From Sweltsa coloradensis (taxonomy: Eukaryota > Arthropoda > Insecta > Plecoptera > Chloroperlidae), in the NCBI GenBank assembly GCA_024449915.1, contig JAMZAV010000161.1:248001-312000 (forward strand): DNA of 64,000 nucleotides, given 5' to 3'. The translations under genes were made by a program, and so were the position numbers. Of this stretch, positions 1-12,941 are shown one piece after another. The notes under the pieces are model-generated. The model was not told where the DNA came from, did no database searches, and saw only the letters and a list, made by a program, of their open reading frames with translations. Position 1 is the stretch's first letter. Every line of letters begins with the position of its first letter.

Positions 1-701
1 TACCTAGTCCAGATTGTTTGGGGTAGTGGTTATGGTTATACGAAAAGCTAAACACCTGAAATTATTTTGTAATTTGATATATTTATAGTGTTATTAATAT
101 TTATTAAAACAAACAGTAGTTCTTGGCCAGAGAAGATTAAACATAAATATCTTTATCTTATACTAATGTGTGTGAGTATGCAGTTTCAATAATTAGCATG
201 CGATAATGATTGTATTATTGAACGTATAAATCAGTTCCTTCACAGAAGTGTTTTCGGAGTAATAAAAAAAAAAATAAATCGAAATATATTTTCACATCCC
301 CGTGATGGAATTTTGAAAGTGGAATACGATGATTCGGGTTCTAGATTGAGTGTCTTTAATAGTTGAAGCACTTGTAGTTGCTAATTTGCATTTTAAAAGT
401 ATAGGCCCTACCCTCATTATAATGTTTAAACTGACTTAATGTTCGGTTGAACGGTCGAAAAGTTCACCCCTAAAAGAACCGACGAGACTTTTCAGCCTCT
501 TCCCCAAAGCTTGTCTTCACGGCGTGTCTATTAAAAAAGTTTTGCTTCAGAGTCAAGCCAGCGAACCCTTTTAGAAATTTCTCATCTTCTCGGCTGCTCA
601 AACTCAAATAATTGTTCCGAATGAGTGACCGCAATTACAAACTGAAAGAACTTGAATGATTCGACCAATAGCTCGTCGTCTTTTCAGGCTAGTGTGTGAA
701 G

Positions 702-727
<26 letters not shown>
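702..727. repeat. (GA)n microsatellite
   Basis: An uninterrupted GA dinucleotide run of about 13 units. It makes spurious Arg/Glu-repeat frames on the plus strand and Ser/Leu-repeat frames on the minus strand. Confidence 0.95.
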
Positions 728-733
<6 letters not shown>

Positions 734-775
734 GTCTCATTTTGGGAAAGGAAAGGGAGTCTCATTTTGGGAAAG
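734..775. repeat. Short tandem duplication, period 25 bp
   Basis: The 17-mer GTCTCATTTTGGGAAAG occurs at 734-750 and again at 759-775, directly beside the (GA)n tract. The copies are identical, so the duplication is probably recent slippage. Confidence 0.85.
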
Positions 776-2405
776 ATGAAGGGTAGTTTTGTATTTTCAT
801 TCAATCTACACCTACACTATAACACAAGTTTTCAAACAAGATAACGTGTAAATTAAGATAGCCTATAACAGTACCTGTTTAATTTTTACGCAAGTAAATT
901 GACAAATAGAAACTATTATCTAACCTTTCCAACCATACGATTATTTATCCATATTTTTTATGATCTGATAGTTTTTTCCAGGAGCATTCCATTTAAAAAT
1001 AGGCCTACAAATCAAAATATTATTCCAGTCTATATAAATCTCGATTAAAATGTTGAACATTTTTACAAGTTTGATTATTCAGTATTCGCTAGAAACTACA
1101 AATGAAAGTACAGTCTGTGAATGTTCATTGCAGGTCGTAAAAAAATTCACTTAAGGTGAGACATCATACAACACGGAATTCTTACTGACACACAAAGGCG
1201 CCGAGTTTATAGACATGCCTTTTTTTCAATATCAATTTGTTACTCCTCGTTTTGAAATTTGTGCATATTTTATTTTCGAATATGTTTTTTGAAAGGAGAA
1301 AAACTAATACTTGAAAGAAGCCAATCAAGCATTAAATTTTCTATTGGGAAAATCATACTACGGAAAATTGATGTTACTACGTAGGGCCATAGTGTGCATC
1401 CCTGCCAAAGGGAAAGATAATATACTTCTCAACATTTGTTTCGTTGACTAAGAAAAACTCAAGATAAAAGAACCTTCTTTGTGAACAGTTTCTTTTTCAC
1501 GTACACAATTTCATTTCATTTCATTTTCTTTCATTTTCCTTGTCACTTGTTTTCAAAACTTGCAAGTAGACACGACATTTCTTTTGTGCAGAATACGCTA
1601 CTCTCGTGTGCAAACAAATCAATACTAACACTAAGTAGTAACACGCTCTTTTTTATAAAGTAACACGAATTTAAACTTGAAAAACATAACTATTCAATTA
1701 CCTTGTTTAAATTTTAATTATACTCATTTTTAAATTGTAGATTTTTGTCATGTTGTTTCATAGCTTACACATTTTGTATTAATATCAAGATAAGATTGTG
1801 GCAAAAACATAAAATTTAGACATAATATAAAATGTCTGTTGCAAATAAAATTAATCTTCATCATAAGAATATAATACGATAAGAACATAATCCTAAAAGA
1901 TTAAAATCTTTGGTCTGTAAAAGTTGCGGCTGTGTGAGTGAGTCTGTGATTCAAACCTTTTAAATTCATGATGTGAAATTGGAGAAGTGTACATACTACA
2001 GTCTATCTATATGGTATTGGGTTATTGAGGCCACTACTGTTATGTGTATTATTAATTACATCCCGAGATTGGCTAGCTAATTACAATCGAATGCATTTAC
2101 TGCATTGTCCCCTAAAGCTAAGTTTCCGTTCATAATTAGTTATTTATAGTTATTGCTAGCATTAGTTCATTCAGAGGTTAAACATTAACTTAGCTAGTTT
2201 TCGAACCCTTATTTTCCTAGTTGTAGTGAAACAAGAAGTCCGGATGAGGTGGGAACGTTAAGACTGTATCTTTTTGGTTATTTTAATAACATTTTAAATT
2301 ATCATCAACTATTCGCTTTAAATCTGATTGTTGATATTGATTTTTTAAAGTTATTTTTTTATTATTTATTTCCCAATTCAAGGTACATATAGTGATAAAG
2401 TTAAC

Positions 2406-2425
2406 GTTGTTTTAGGGCACTCAAC
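2406..2425 (+). repeat. Exact 20-bp direct repeat, copy 1
   Basis: GTTGTTTTAGGGCACTCAAC is repeated exactly at 3055-3074, 649 bp downstream in the same orientation. The sequence between the copies shows no coding or terminal-repeat signature. It may be the edge of an unrecognised element. Confidence 0.6.
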
Positions 2426-5211
2426 AGTAGAGTTATCAGTGTCCATGTCAATTGTATTGGAAACTTCCAAATTCTTTTTGTTGAAGAGAATCACGAGAAT
2501 TAGATTTTAATCGACAATATCAGTTTCTTGAAATTGGTTGGTTTATTTATTAAACATAAAACTACACTTTCCCGAACACATAACCACATTTTTTTAAAAC
2601 TCAAAATAAAGATAGAGTTCACTTAGGCCCCTTTAATTTATTTTTGAAAAATTCATTTTCTTTCCCGATTTAAAACAAATCCTGGAACGATGTTTTATGA
2701 TTTGAAGCAGTAACTATGTTTTATTCTATTCAGCCATGAAGTATTTTGCATGTACAAATTGCAGTTTTCACTTTATATGGCTAAAATGACGAAGTCAAAT
2801 TAACCAGTATATCTACTTTTCCAAGAGGTAAATCGATATACTTTTAACATCGATAATCGATACAAGTAAGATGTCCTCAAGACATGGGGGTGGGGTCGTA
2901 CATAAGGCACATTTTCTACACACTACAGTACAACTTATTAAGTTTACTAGTCCGATCATTGACGAAAACGCATGAGAACGATTCGTTCATTGTATATTTC
3001 ATACCCCATTACTTGCAGTTGTTAATCGGTATCGTTATTGCTAGTTAGCTAAGAGTTGTTTTAGGGCACTCAACGTTTTTAAACATAATCCAAAGTAGCA
3101 ACTTCACAATCCCCCTTAACTAATCTAGAAGATCAATTCCTTCATCCAACTATTTAATTATCCAAGGCAACGCAGGATCTTACGAGCATTATAACTCAAA
3201 GACAAATCGCTCTATATCTAAGAACTGAGTTCCGGCAGTATACGCAGGGTCAATATACCCCTAGACCTCGGGCACTGCATGTCGCCGTTCACCAAACGTT
3301 TGAAATTCGTATTAGGTACTAGTTTGGGTGGGATGTGTGAGATTTAGTGGTACATTTATCAGGATTTATGGGTTTAAAACGCGAGCGCCGACTGCAGTGG
3401 TAAGCGCCTCCCATATCAATGATGAGAGAGCTGGAAATCACGTGGTGTGCACCGGCGAGAGGAGGAATACGGTAATTTGCCAATGCTACGGAAAATAATA
3501 TATAAGCTCCGAGGGGCTTAATTTATAGATTGTGTATTTGCAATGTTTGGGATTAAATTGGTGAGCAAATATCTTGCACGAAGTGTAGCTTATTGGAACT
3601 TCCAAGCTCCAAGTGCTACAACCAACAGACTGTGTTATGACCTTTGTAACTTTGGATCTTTTTTACTCTTTATTACTACAAAATTGCAAGCAACGCGAAA
3701 ATAGAAAAAAAACTTACAGATTGTAAGAAGATTGTAAGGACAATTGTGTGGTGTTTGAGAGAAAGTGTACATTGTATTCACCGTTAGAATGGTTTAATGA
3801 TTGGTACTTTTAACCACCACAATAGTATTTGAAATACATTAAATTTTGTTTCCTTGAAATAAAATGTCCTCAAAATTCGATCGATCGGCAAGTACAGCTA
3901 ATATCACATACATTCTGGATCACTTTTTAACCTCCAATTTTCACCCCAAAATTGAACTTATTGGGATATTGTTTATAAAGGATGAACGCAATACGCGATC
4001 AGAACACATCTCAACATTATAAATAAGTGTCCCCTACACAAGCTTGGGAAACTAGGCCAAAAAATTCCTGTTTGGGGGCATATTTATTTATTTTAACTGA
4101 ACGAAAAGTAAGCACTATTTGGAAAGTGTGCTCTGATCGCGCAACCCACACATTCTTACCTAACATTTTGGTGCAAACCACAACCCGATAGGACAAACAA
4201 TGTAAAACCAAGTGATCCAGCCTATACCTCTGCATTCTACGCCACAGCCTGGTTTGCTCGAGCTGTTCCCGCAGTAAAACCAATTTGCCACACTCGATAT
4301 AAAGACTCGACAGAGGAAACTTTACTTTGAATTATTATGACCTAGATGCGAAAATAATAATCGAATGAAGCAAACACAATTAATATAATATTATAAGTAG
4401 GTTGTGCAAATTTTCCGCGCGACACAGAAAAGTAATTACTTTTATTCTTTAGTATTAAAAAATAAAAGTAAAGTTAAACCGAAATGAATACATCCGTAGA
4501 GGTAAAGATTTATAGTCGTAACTTAAAAGTAAAATGCCATTATACAAATCATCTATGAGTGTCACCCACACGTAGCATATCTGCATATCTTAGGTTTTGC
4601 TAGTATAGATCAACTGGACACAATGCACCAGAAAATATGTATTCTCGACGGGGTATAATTTATAGAGATTGTGTTCATAATGCTGATAATAAACTTAGAA
4701 AATGCAATTTATATTATGCAAATCGTCAAACATTCTTGTTGGTACTTACCCTACCTATTATGTACCTTTCTATTGCATTGAAAACTGTTTTTGTTGCTTC
4801 AAACTAAAGCAATGCAACATAAAATGCATTATCTCTAAGCGATGTAATTTACTAGTGCATTATTGGAGTGTTGCAAAATTTAGTGAAATTGTGAGCAGGA
4901 GATCTATTCTGTATGGCAAAAGTTTTTGGTACTTCAAACTCTTAACTATATTATGAAATAAAAGTAAGCATTCTGTGTAGTCTATTGGGTTATGAATTAT
5001 TACGGTCTAATTATTATAATTCTCTACATTCTGCAACTTCGCAATAAATAAACATTAGTCAATGCACATTGGGCATCCGAAATCTGAAACTATAAGTATA
5101 AGCATTTCAATTGCAGGGTAGAGGAATTACATACGAAATTCAATTCGTGTTTATTTTTACTTTTTGGGACCCTCTCGACAAAAACTTTTTTCATTCAAAT
5201 TTCAATTCTCT

Positions 5212-5227
5212 CCCCCCCCCCCCCCCC
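5212..5227. repeat. Poly-C run, 16 bp
   Basis: A homopolymer C tract in otherwise AT-rich sequence. Its length is probably uncertain in the assembly. Confidence 0.9.
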
Positions 5228-5373
5228 TATTTTCTAGCGCAAGTTTATAGACTTTATCAAGTGTACCATTTACATTTTCAGTACCATACGGTTTGTTGTG
5301 TATTATACTAGTTTTCGCATGTGTAAAACAATCCCTTTCTAAGGCCTAAGTGTACAAGCACGGGAGTAACCAA

Positions 5374-5774
5374 TATAGGGAGTCAAGACTACTTAATCAA
5401 TACATGTAGAAGAAGATCGCCTCTTGGTGGAGGTGTCGAGTACATAAAACTGTCCTTTTAAAAGACTAGCTCCGCCTCTCTGACCCCAAGGGTTACCAAA
5501 AATGGTTGAAGGTCAAGTTCAACAATCAAACGCATGTCAATCGGAGGTCGTGTTCGATATTTTCGTAAGACGTGACACACGTCACGGATGAGATATAATA
5601 ATATAATACTTTACTAGTTACATTGTTTTTTGTATAGTACATTCAAGTTTCAGATAAGTTAGTAACGATATTAATAGGCTCAAGTTTAATTAATGTAATT
5701 AGGCTTTTGATCTCCCTTACTGACTTCGCATCTTTTATGTTTTTTTATGTTTTAAAGGGGAGCCTCGCTCCCTA
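5374..5774 (+). mobile_element. GGAGCGAAGC-ended dispersed repeat, copy A
   Basis: This is one of seven relatives in the window. It starts with a degenerate form of ATAGGGAGCGAA, followed by CTTGGTGGAGGTG (about 5412), then CTGACCCCAAGGGTTACC, CATGTCAATCGGAGGTCG, TTTCGTAAGACGTGACACA and finally a GGGGAGCCTCGCTCCCTA terminus at 5757-5774. About 150 bp of unrelated AT-rich DNA lies between the GACGTGACACA block and the right end, so this copy carries an insertion or a diverged segment. No protein is encoded. Short inverted ends suggest a non-autonomous DNA transposon, but a SINE origin is not excluded. Confidence 0.65.
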
Positions 5775-6529
5775 ATAATTCAAGTAAAACTCCATTAAAA
5801 ATTTGGAAATAGGTACTTAACGTTAAGTACAACTAAAATTAAGCAGGGAAAAGGAAAAAATACAAAAATCTCTACTTTCTTTAAAAGTTCCCCCTCAGCA
5901 TATTTGCCGATTCACTGCGTAAAATATCCATTTCACACTACGTTGTGACTTCCTTCACGCGATGTGAATTCCCCCGACGAGATCAAGACTTGGAGGTGTT
6001 GTTTGTTGTTGACGGTAACTTTTAAAGGGTGTTTTAAAATGTTTTATACACCTCCTCGTTCAAAAGAAGTCGATGCGTTTAGGAAGTTTACTCTTCAACG
6101 ACTCCATCCATGTAACAAAGAGTTCATGCAACTTTGCGACAGAAAATATTCAACGACCAACTGAAAATGTCTACAAATAATTAAAACACATAGGCCTATT
6201 TTAGCATGGCACTTATATTGTGTTGAATTAATTAAGATTAATTCAATATTTACTATTCAATTATGAAATGTATATTGTCCACCGTTGTAAATCAAATATA
6301 TCAAAATAGGAATAAATAAATAAAAGTAATCTCGATTTGTTTAATTTATAATATAATAACGCATAAATGTTAGTTCAAATCAATGCAGATTTAAAACCAC
6401 AGTTATTGAACCGATAAGATAATGTGTGCAATAAATGTATTTTGTACAGTAATAATTTACTGAAAAGATTAAGATACCTTTTTGTAAATTAAAGGTGGTC
6501 GAGAAAATATATTTTGTACGACATAGCCT
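5775..6529. other. AT-rich stretch, nothing recognised
   Basis: Non-coding AT-rich DNA with one TAGGCCTA palindrome at 6191. No repeats shared with the rest of the window were seen. Confidence 0.5.
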
Positions 6530-6584
6530 GTCCTGATCGTAAACCGAATTGTTATGAATTGAATTGTCAAGGTTAGGTCTTTTA

Positions 6585-6700
6585 GATGAGTTATGGTTTA
6601 GATAGATGCATAGGCCTACTAAATCTAATTTTAATATTTTTTCTAGTATGTTTTATAATTTCTTAGAAGAGAAGAAATTTCAAATTTATTGAGGTACCGG
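6585..6700 (+). repeat. Dispersed repeat R2, copy 1
   Basis: It shares an ordered set of blocks with 10845-10945: GAGTTATGG, then ATGCAT, ACTAAATCT, AGTATnTTTT, AGAAG, and finally TTTCAAATTTATTGAGGT. The order and spacing are kept, so the two are diverged copies of one element. No open frame is common to both, and family and boundaries are unknown. Confidence 0.55.
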
Positions 6701-7134
6701 TTTACATAAATATATTTTTTTACTCTCATAAAAATATCACAAACCAACCAAACTCGCTTCAAGTACCCATACCCCCTCCCTTTTGCCTTCCGCTTCGACT
6801 GACTGACGAGCATATGCTTGATGAAACATGTCCGTCGAGTAACGAAAATATGTTTATGTATAACTAGGGTTAAAAACTTAAACAATTGTACTACTTTTAT
6901 TTGGCTAAAGAGGGTCTTACATTAGCCTTCCTGCCCTATAGACTGGTAAAAATCAATAAATATACTATAATAGTTATAGTATTTAAGACGATGAGTGGAT
7001 GATACATAAAGAACAGCCCTTCTTTGCAAAAAAGTATTTAATTATCTGCTAATAAATATCATAGGCGTCAAATAAATGATAATGCAATAAAAATAATTAA
7101 ATCACTGTCTGAACGAGCATTGAAAAGGACTTAC

Positions 7135-7274
7135 AGCCACCTTGCTCCAGGTACATTGTGTCCTCGTAGGCCTATTTACCAGCCAGTATTGTGCAGGTAA
7201 ACTGTTTCTAAACGCATATTGCGCACCCGGCTGTACGGTGTACACACTCGTGGTGTTTACCCCAGCTCTCACCG
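7135..7274 (-). other. Candidate exon, unrecognised
   Basis: A locally GC-rich block. On the minus strand a possible acceptor (gtatgtgcacag) ends at 7275. A donor-like GCT|gtaagtcc lies at the other side, with GT at 7133-7134. The 140-nt interval is open in one frame (reading through VRAGVNTTSVY and QYWLVNRPTR), but no domain is recognised and the pyrimidine tract is weak. It contains one of the window's TAGGCCTA palindromes, which argues for background sequence. Confidence 0.15.
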
Positions 7275-7319
7275 CTGTGCACATACGAGGCGACAATCAC
7301 CCCCAGGAGGAAGGGGTGG

Positions 7320-9847
7320 TGTAATAGAAATCCAATTGTGGTCTGTACAGAGAGTAATTAGTTATCATGATGGGTTTTCGTGAAAAATAATTCTCCATTA
7401 TAATTGCAATTGTTTTTAGATACGAACATTAAATTGATGTATAATGGGCAATTTGTGGTACCAAATATAGAATATACATTATAATGTTTGGTATGAGAAG
7501 TGGACTTCTCAATATCGAGCTTACTGATTGTAACAATTATTTTTGAGCTGGCACAAAGATTACACTGCTAAAAGTTTTCTGATGTGTTACATTGTTTTTT
7601 TTGCATTCGGCATAAAAAAACGGTTTGCAAAATAGTATGCTTTACACCCCAAATTTTTATTTTTATTTCTTTATAACTATCATATGTATTTATGAAATGT
7701 GAATTCTAGAAAAACTAAATTTAATTTCAAATTTACTCACACTCGATTACGACACAAGTTTATCATTGAACAAAACAGTATTTTATGATAGGTACGTGTA
7801 CAAAGTATACAGCATACACACGACAATAACGTATTTTAAAGTTGTTTTTCTCACTATTATTATAAATTATAACCCAACTGCAAACGATAATTTGTGATAA
7901 TTTATTATAATCATTTTGTGATTTAATATTTCGACTCTATCAAGTATTCTTTGCTCGATCTTCCCTCTTTCTTTCATATCGCATCAATTAGTGTCATGAA
8001 ATTAGTGTCGCAAACTATTGAGCCTAAGCGAAGTGAATAATAGTGTCCTTGCTAATGAGCGTGCAATATTATTAGAGCGTGCTATATTATTGGAGCAAAG
8101 CTTGCATGGGGATGGATTTGACTAGTTTCCTATACTGCAACGGAAACTTAACAGTACTAATGATGCAACTACCAGATTTGCATTAAGCCACCACTACGAC
8201 CATCACCACCTCACTATATACTAGAATCAAATCCGATATAAGCGAATCAGTCCACGTGATTATGACGTATCACCTCGAACTAGTTATTTATTAATTTGTC
8301 ACCATTTAACCTTTTCCTGAGCGGTTTATTATTAATATGAATATAAGCTAGTCAGCTGTTCATGACACATTACCTAGCTTAGCGCGATAGTGCGGAGTAA
8401 TCACTAATAATTTACAGTGACCTATAATCGTTACAGATGGGAGATTAATTTGATTGTATATCGAGCAAGTGGAGACGTATCGTCCGTGTTGTAAGGTGCA
8501 ACCACAAAGATTTTCCGTATATGCCATTGGGAGAGTATATCTCTTTTGAATCTTTTATCAGTGGTCAGCGAGGCTGGAACGACATCCCCCCATTAAATGG
8601 GTGAAATGAGTTTTTTACATTATCCGAAAAACTGGATTTTTTGTGGTGGAAATATTATTAAGTAAAATAATGTCCATCCACTTTTGAAAGCGGTCTACTA
8701 TCCGAACGCTTTAGATTGATCAGAGTTTATCTGAGTATCTAGGTTTAAAGACCTAACACTTTTATCAACATCTGAGTAGCTGTTTGTCCAGTAGAGAGCG
8801 AAGAAACCGTGTGTCTTACATGAGTAGTAAGATTGGTCTCTATACGCAGTACTACACTAGCACATGTACTTTCGAAAATCTTTCATGACGCGTTTTGCGT
8901 TCCGGCACTTACTTTCGGCACTACACCACTGCCTATTATTGTCAATAATTCTCAAACTTGATGTGTAGGAACAGAGGTCGGTTACATGTTCATGAAACGA
9001 GGGTCGATCTGTCGACGAATTTCAAAAACGTAATTTGGTTTCACATTCTTGCAAAGGAATTTAAACCCTGAGGGGTATTTTTTTTAGTGTTATTTACAAA
9101 GCTTGTCCCATTGTCTGCACAAACAATTATTTCCAAACCAGTTTGATGATCTCTGAAGAATTGCATCAGATGGAGCAGTTGAGATTATGTTTTACGATTT
9201 CGCTACTTATTTTGGCAGCTGTTTTCTATACCAACGATAATATACGAATTTGTTCATATTCACCTGAAAATAATAATAAATCAATATAACTATAATTACA
9301 GATAACATTTATACAGACATGAATAATGAACATCCAACACAATTCAAAATTAATTCATAATAATTTATCTTTTTCATTCTTTCGCTGCAAGATCTGGTAC
9401 ATCTATTGATTTTCTAGCATAGAATTAGAAATCAACATATATTTACATCACAATTGTGCTAAAACATATCTTCACTTTGAGTTACTTTTGTAAGTAGATG
9501 CTCTTATCTGCATTATGTAAACAGTACACTAAAGTCATGTTTACCAGTATAGTGGGAAGCATCGTTTTAATACTAGCCGCAGACCGCAGAAGCTACTCCA
9601 ATGGTCTCGCGCGTGTGTATGGGAAGTAGTAAATAGTAAAACCCACATACACATTCTCCAATACCTGGACACATAGAAACCAATTACACCTTGTTTATAT
9701 ACTAGAATGTATCCCCACGTGATACAGCAGAACTTATATAATATCGTTTAACAATGAGAGGAAGTTAAGTTACTGGTGGCTTACCAATTGAATCTAGTGT
9801 ATGAATAAGATATCTGTAAGTACAAGCTACGCCCTTTCTTGGGATGT
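7320..9847. other. AT-rich stretch, nothing recognised
   Basis: No gene, RNA or clear repeat was recognised. All frames are short. Confidence 0.5.
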
Positions 9848-9869
9848 GGAGAGAGAGAGAGAGAGAGAG
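9848..9869. repeat. (GA)n microsatellite
   Basis: About 11 GA units. Confidence 0.93.
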
Positions 9870-10844
9870 CCAGGGGCCAACCTAACAGACACACCTGTCA
9901 TTAGCAGGAAAGTGATGGGCTTTGATGATCCGAGGAAATTGATTCGGGTATTATTTTTTTTTTATAACTGTATTCGCTTGGGCAACCTACTGAAACAGAA
10001 TTTGATAGCGAATTGCTTTCGAATTGCTTTTGCGAAGTGAGTCTTTCGAACGAAATTTATTCTTGTAAATTACGATCGATTCGAGTGTGGTATGTTTGAT
10101 ACATAGAGTGTGGTTAATCAACTAAAAGAGAGGTAGATACAGCAAGCAATAAAATTCTTGACGTAAGTAAACGGTAACTGGTCTTTGAATGGAGTGTTGT
10201 TACCAATTTTATCCGAGACAATGTTTACACTTGCATACGAAAATTATTAACTTTGTAACAAGTAACATATTTTGCATAATGTATATTATTATTATTTTAT
10301 TTTTTCAACAAATCAAGCTACAAGTACACTTAACATGTGGGAAGAAATCGAGAGGGCATAGCCCCATAGCAAGAATGCCTGATTCCCTTCATTAAAACTA
10401 ATTCAAAAATTAACTTATGTTATTTGAAAACAAGGATAAAATAGTCAATATACATCATTTCGAACTACTGTTTGATATGAAATGTTTAAAATGGCTAATA
10501 TTTTTGTTGGGGTTTTTGGTTCATTATCAAGATGGGAAATAAATTTAATAAATACATTTACCCCTTAAATAAAAAAAAAAACAAAAATCGTAAAGACGTC
10601 GTAGAACTTATTGAGTACAAAATATCAAAATATTTTATTTTTTACATTTGACTGATTTTTACAATTTCCGCCAGGACAAAACAGATTTTTGAAAATTTCG
10701 GATATTTCAATGAATACTTGGCCATCTGGTAGCAGCAATAGAATAATTGTACACTCTTTTCAATAGAAAACCACCTCTTGATACTGAGCGTAGGTAGACA
10801 ACACACTACAATAAAATGCTGGTTCATCTAAAAGCTCTTCGGTA
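9870..10844. other. AT-rich stretch, nothing recognised
   Basis: Only short A/T homopolymers and chance frames were seen. Confidence 0.5.
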
Positions 10845-10945
10845 AACGAGTTATGGCTTTGATTCTATGCATACTAAATCTTCCTTTCATTATTAGTATA
10901 TTTTTTAACAGTTCCACCATAGAAGATATTTCAAATTTATTGAGG
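10845..10945 (+). repeat. Dispersed repeat R2, copy 2
   Basis: The partner of 6585-6700, sharing CGAGTTATGG, ATGCATACTAAATCT, AGTATATTTTTTAA and TTTCAAATTTATTGAGGT in the same order. A tRNA-like sequence with a B box follows about 165 bp downstream, so the repeat could be part of a composite SINE, though the first copy has no such head. Confidence 0.55.
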
Positions 10946-11109
10946 TGTATAACTTCTTTTCCCCCACACATCTCCGATCTCCCATAACAATACCACACAA
11001 TCTTCTTACATCGTGCATAATTTATCGTAAACCTGACCTTGAGGCTTGGTCGGCACTTGAACGTGAAAACCAAGGTGATATAACCCATGTTTACCAACAC
11101 AGCTCTATC

Positions 11110-11179
11110 AGGTGCTGGCTCAGTGTTAGTGCACGTAGCTCTGATATTGTACGTTGCGGGTTCGAATCCCGCCACATCT
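11110..11179 (+). repeat. tRNA-like sequence (SINE head or tRNA pseudogene)
   Basis: It contains an A-box-like TGGCTCAGTGTTAGTGC and a B box GGTTCGAATCC inside a perfect T-arm (gcggg/cccgc). The anticodon stem does not fold cleanly and the acceptor arms pair only in part, so it is not a functional tRNA. It is most likely the RNA polymerase III head of a SINE. Confidence 0.6.
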
Positions 11180-11315
11180 GATGTCTCCTGTCTGTTGATT
11201 TTCGTCTTGTTTTGTCTTATTTATTGTATTATTTAATGGTGGTGAGTTTTGTTGCTTAACATCTCTTTTATTGCTACATTGATATTTGTAATTTAAAACA
11301 AAAAAAATCATTTTG

Positions 11316-11385
11316 CAAGATTCGAACCCTCGTCCTTCTAGTGTTTTTCGCTTTAGACCTGCGCCCCAATCGCATGAGTCCCACT
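11316..11385 (-). repeat. tRNA-like sequence on minus strand
   Basis: Read on the minus strand it has GGGACTCATGCGATTGGGG near the 5' end and the B box GGGTTCGAATCT. The T-stem is degraded (cgagg against cttgc), so this is a tRNA pseudogene or SINE head rather than a working tRNA. It faces the plus-strand tRNA-like unit 140 bp away. Confidence 0.5.
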
Positions 11386-11797
11386 GACGTCTTATAAAGT
11401 TTACCTCTGACGATCTTGGGTCCTCGTTACATAATAGGCTATTTGCTTGCTTGGGCCTTCATAGTCAATTTCTTATCAAAGGCAGATGCAAACTTTCAAA
11501 ACACCTTCACATTTCCCCCCGTAGGATAGGAATGTCAGCAGTTTGTTGTGTGTGCCAATGGACTCAAGTTACTAGCAAGAAAGACACGGAAGCGGAGGAC
11601 TTGGACAGTGGACTCCTTGCTATATTGCTGAATGCCTAGCGCTTGGATATCATGACTGTTGCTAATAAAAAGTAGTAAATATTTGTATTGTAAAGAGTAT
11701 TTAGAGCCAATGCAACAAGTCTGCCTTCCTTCCCCCAACTAACCCCCGTCTCTGACCCCAGGGTATCTGCGACACCCCAGATTACGAGTTGTCCCCC

Positions 11798-12202
11798 TCA
11801 GACTAAGCCAATCACGTCGCCTCTTATGACCATCAGAGGTCGACCTAGGCAATCCATCTCATGGGCAATGAGCCCAATGAGTACACAGTGGGAGAAAGTT
11901 CTTATGGGTAATAGAAAAAGGTTGTTTGGATGAATATCCCAAACCAACATTGCCAGTAAAAACAGTAGGGTATTTGAGAGAGGGTCTGATGCATGTATAT
12001 TATATATAAATAAGGTTTCAATCACAACTTTCGTCTGTTGGTGATGGGAAAACAATATGAACATTTTTCGGAAACAAAATTGCCGGTGGCTGGTAAGGAA
12101 TTGGTAATCTCTCGAATTACGAGCTTTCCTTATCGCTAACCATCGTAGGAAAAAACGTAACAATGACCCAAATTGGCAGGGGTTTAATATTGCACACAAC
12201 AT
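11798..12202 (-). other. 134-codon open frame, unrecognised
   Basis: The longest non-retroelement frame in the window, with a GC-richer C-terminal third (HEMDCLGRPLMVIRGDVIGL). I recognise no domain. A diverged echo of its AACATTGCCAGTAAAAACA segment occurs near 12470-12500, which suggests repeat-derived DNA. It is probably a chance frame. Confidence 0.15.
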
Positions 12203-12910
12203 TGCACGGCGTTTTTTTAAATAAATTACTTAGGTCTATACAAATGTTTTCAGGATATTTGTGTATTTGTGTATTATAATGCTACAAACACAAATGAAAC
12301 AACTCTTTCCTTGTGTTTTATCACGACGAGGCCTATACGTGTGTAACTAATGCGCAGATGGGTTGAGAGCCGTGTGTGTTTGTGAAACTAGAAGTGGTGC
12401 TTGTTTGCTCTCCTTTACTTTGCTGTTTTTCTTGTTTTTGATTTATGTTTTCGACTTGTTTGTTAGTGGAACATTGCCAATAAAAACAACATTAGGGTAT
12501 AGGATAGGGGGTGTGATATATGTCTATGTGTATAACACTCGGAAGTTAAAATTAAATTCCAGTTTCGTCCTTTTACGATGTAAAGTAGATCATTCTATGA
12601 ATGGGCCAAGGCATATTTTTTTAAATTTTAAAGTCGCTTTAAATTTTTTCAGAACTCCTTTCCACTGATAGTAATTTTTAAAAATAATTCTTATTGATGT
12701 TTGCAACAAAAAAGATAAACTGTAAACTTAGTGTGTTGTTAAATGGGAAGACGGATTATATAAGTCACTTATTTTCCAACACACAAAATGTTTTTGACTA
12801 CGTATATCTAATTTCCCTGTTATAATATCTTATTTTGCTTTAATATTTTAATGTAGGCCTATTCAATAGCTATAATTCGAAATTATGCTTTGAAGGCACT
12901 CTTATTTGTT
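12203..12910. other. AT-rich stretch
   Basis: No gene is recognised. It contains the AACATTGCCAATAAAAACA echo of the 11.95-kb segment and one TAGGCCTA palindrome (12854). Confidence 0.45.
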
Positions 12911-12941
12911 TCATTCATTCATTCATTCATTCATTCATTCA
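12911..12941. repeat. (ATTC)n microsatellite
   Basis: Seven to eight uninterrupted ATTC units. Confidence 0.95.

Larger units (their letters stand above)
1..5373. other. AT-rich non-coding stretch
   Basis: No gene is recognisable. It holds a (GA)n tract, a short tandem duplication, a duplicated 20-mer and a poly-C run (listed separately). It also holds a weak 18-bp inverted pair (3994-4011 and 4124-4141, about 15 of 18 positions matching) around 112 bp of unremarkable sequence. Open frames here are short and overlap on both strands, as expected by chance. Confidence 0.6.
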
